From: Epiperipatus broadwayi
Lineage: Eukaryota; Onychophora; Udeonychophora; Euonychophora; Peripatidae
Assembly (NCBI GenBank): GCA_028023455.1
Contig: JAQFVV010006271.1
Span: 4,868,366-4,932,365, forward strand
Direction of reading: 5' to 3'
DNA: 64,000 nucleotides
Position numbers and translations under genes: made by a program. The notes under the pieces are model-generated. The model worked only from the letters and a program-made list of their open reading frames with translations. It had not been told where the DNA came from and did not search any database. Positions 62,934-64,000 of this stretch are shown here, in pieces. Every line of letters starts with the position of its first letter. Positions within the stretch are counted from its first letter, which is position 1.

Positions 62934-63687
62934 ATTATTATTACTATTTGCGGGATATTCCGTGTAGTGAAAAAGCTAAATGCTGACGTTTCAGTACAAT
63001 ATCAAGTACCTTCCTCAGAGCGTCCTCTTTCTCAAATCATAAGAATGCATGTGAGATTTAAAATCGTTTTTCTCGTTTTCTTTCTCCTCATATTTAAATT
63101 CTATTGGTTGAGAAGTTTTAAAATTTATTTTCTCTTCCAATAGTTTCTTCCAAATGTTGTTAATCTTCTTTAACTCACACCTTTCATTTATGCTCTTGGG
63201 CCTTTTAAAAATCTCTATAGCTTCTCTTAGCAATCTCTGGTCATATTGTTCAATTTTTGCTAAAATATTTGTTTTTTTCAAAATTGATATCATGATTTGT
63301 TAATTTAATATGAGAATAAATAGCTGATGAATTGGATTTTTCTCTCACGGCCAGAATGTGTTCTTCCTTTCTAATATTTATTCTACGATTAGTCTGTCCT
63401 ATATATGTATGTGGACAGACCCTACATGGAATTTCATACACACAATGACACTCCAAAGCAATATTATCTTTAGGAAGAGGAAATATTTCACTAATTTTTT
63501 TATAAGTAGTGTAAATTGTGTGAATATTATTATTCTTTAAAATGTTACCAATTCTATCAGTTACTCCTTTAATATATGGCAAAATTGTCTTAATTTTTGA
63601 TGTATCAAAATCTTTTTTCTTTTGATATGTATAAGCCCTATTAATAATTTTGTAATTAAAACCATTATGAAGAGGCATTTTATTAGT
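62899..63687 (-). mobile_element. Second PLE copy, 3' fragment (pseudo-LTR-like)
   Basis: Nearly identical (a handful of differences) to 60354-61141, containing the linker and GIY-YIG domain and the 3' end. A one-base insertion in a T-run near 63272-63280 shifts the endonuclease frame, splitting it into 63250-63678 and 63015-63293. It is truncated at 63687, where repeat R2 starts. Its 3' terminus abuts the 5' start of the complete copy, giving the tandem structure typical of PLEs. Confidence 0.9.
62969..63033 (-). ncRNA. Hammerhead ribozyme (type I), copy in PLE 2
   Basis: Base-for-base identical to the motif at 60424-60488, including 'CUGAGGA', 'GAAA' and 'GUC'. The two ribozymes are exactly 2,545 bases apart, one near each end of the complete PLE copy. 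A transcript through both could be cut into unit-length RNA. Confidence 0.75.
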
Positions 63688-63689
63688 AT

Positions 63690-63912
63690 CATGAGGTAAT
63701 TAATAACATTAACAAATTTAATCATAAGATAATTAGTCTCAATAAATATTTAAATAATAACCTGTTTTAACAGAATCTAATGTATATTAAAGATAATATA
63801 ACTTGTCATTACATTTGGAAATATTCACTGTTAGTGACAGGGTTTGAATAGATTAATGTTGGGATCTCATGAAGCTCGGATCGAACTTAGATCCAACCGC
63901 TTCAATATTTAA
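63690..63912 (-). mobile_element. SINE-like interspersed repeat R2, copy 2
   Basis: Matches 46722-46945. The - strand contains 'AAGTTCGATCCGAG', which fits the pol III B-box pattern. It begins exactly where the second PLE copy ends. Confidence 0.5.
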
Positions 63913-64000
63913 GCAAAGTTTTTTTTTTAAATAAATAATTGTCATATGGATATCCAAATATAGCTCTGCTTACACACCTTAAAATAATAATAAGTTTTGT
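63913..64000. other. Window end, AT-rich
   Basis: Nothing recognised in the last bases. Confidence 0.4.

Overview
ORGANISM. The window is strongly AT-rich, almost gene-free nuclear DNA from a multicellular eukaryote. It carries long (AT)n and (ATT)n microsatellites, several retrotransposon classes, tRNA-derived SINEs and fold-back repeats. The mix of a GIY-YIG-bearing Penelope-like element (PLE), AAT-tailed non-LTR elements, Ty3-type gag remnants and tRNA-derived SINEs points to an invertebrate animal. A mollusc, possibly a cephalopod, is my best guess, but the sequence alone does not prove it. No intact housekeeping gene, rRNA or tRNA gene was found.

LAYOUT. 1-2.4 kb: decayed LINE copy (ORF1 plus endonuclease, + strand). 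2.4-8.4 kb: non-coding DNA with microsatellites and small tandem repeats. 8.4-12.1 kb: head-to-head SINEs, a Ty3-type gag remnant (- strand), a palindromic mariner-like MITE and another SINE. 11.9-13.5 kb: LINE fragment abutting (ATT)n and an unclassified 0.5-kb repeat (unit A). 16.1-26.1 kb: composite LTR-retrotransposon locus on the - strand. It has 2.4-kb direct repeats (X), a second LTR-like block (Y1), a tRNA-Lys-type primer binding site, a coiled-coil gag-like ORF, an integrase C-terminus and a polypurine tract. 26.1-30.7 kb: featureless AT-rich DNA. 30.7-39.7 kb: three - strand elements in a head-to-tail train (unit B, LINE 2, LINE 1), each ending in an (AAT)n tail. 39.7-40.5 kb: giant palindrome of the MITE family seen at 11.2 kb. 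41.0-43.4 kb: second Y block with LTR-like TG/CA ends and an adjacent polypurine tract. 44.6-52.0 kb: 2-kb direct duplication flanking a second gag remnant, with two copies of a nested fold-back element bearing 13-14 bp target duplications. 53.0-53.4 kb: MITE. 57.5-58.4 kb: the only gene-like signal, a 52-codon ORF with balanced composition behind a splice-acceptor-like tract. 60.35-63.7 kb: tandem PLE (one nearly complete copy, one 3' fragment), both - strand.

HOW IT WORKS TOGETHER. The window is a graveyard of nested mobile elements rather than a pathway. The most interesting item is a hammerhead-ribozyme motif with all core nucleotides in both PLE copies, overlapping the stop codon of the PLE reading frame. 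Next come the fold-back family with an identifiable empty site, and the AAT-tail train, which suggests retroelements landing at the trinucleotide tails of earlier insertions. All identifications come from reading the sequence; no database search or folding program was run.
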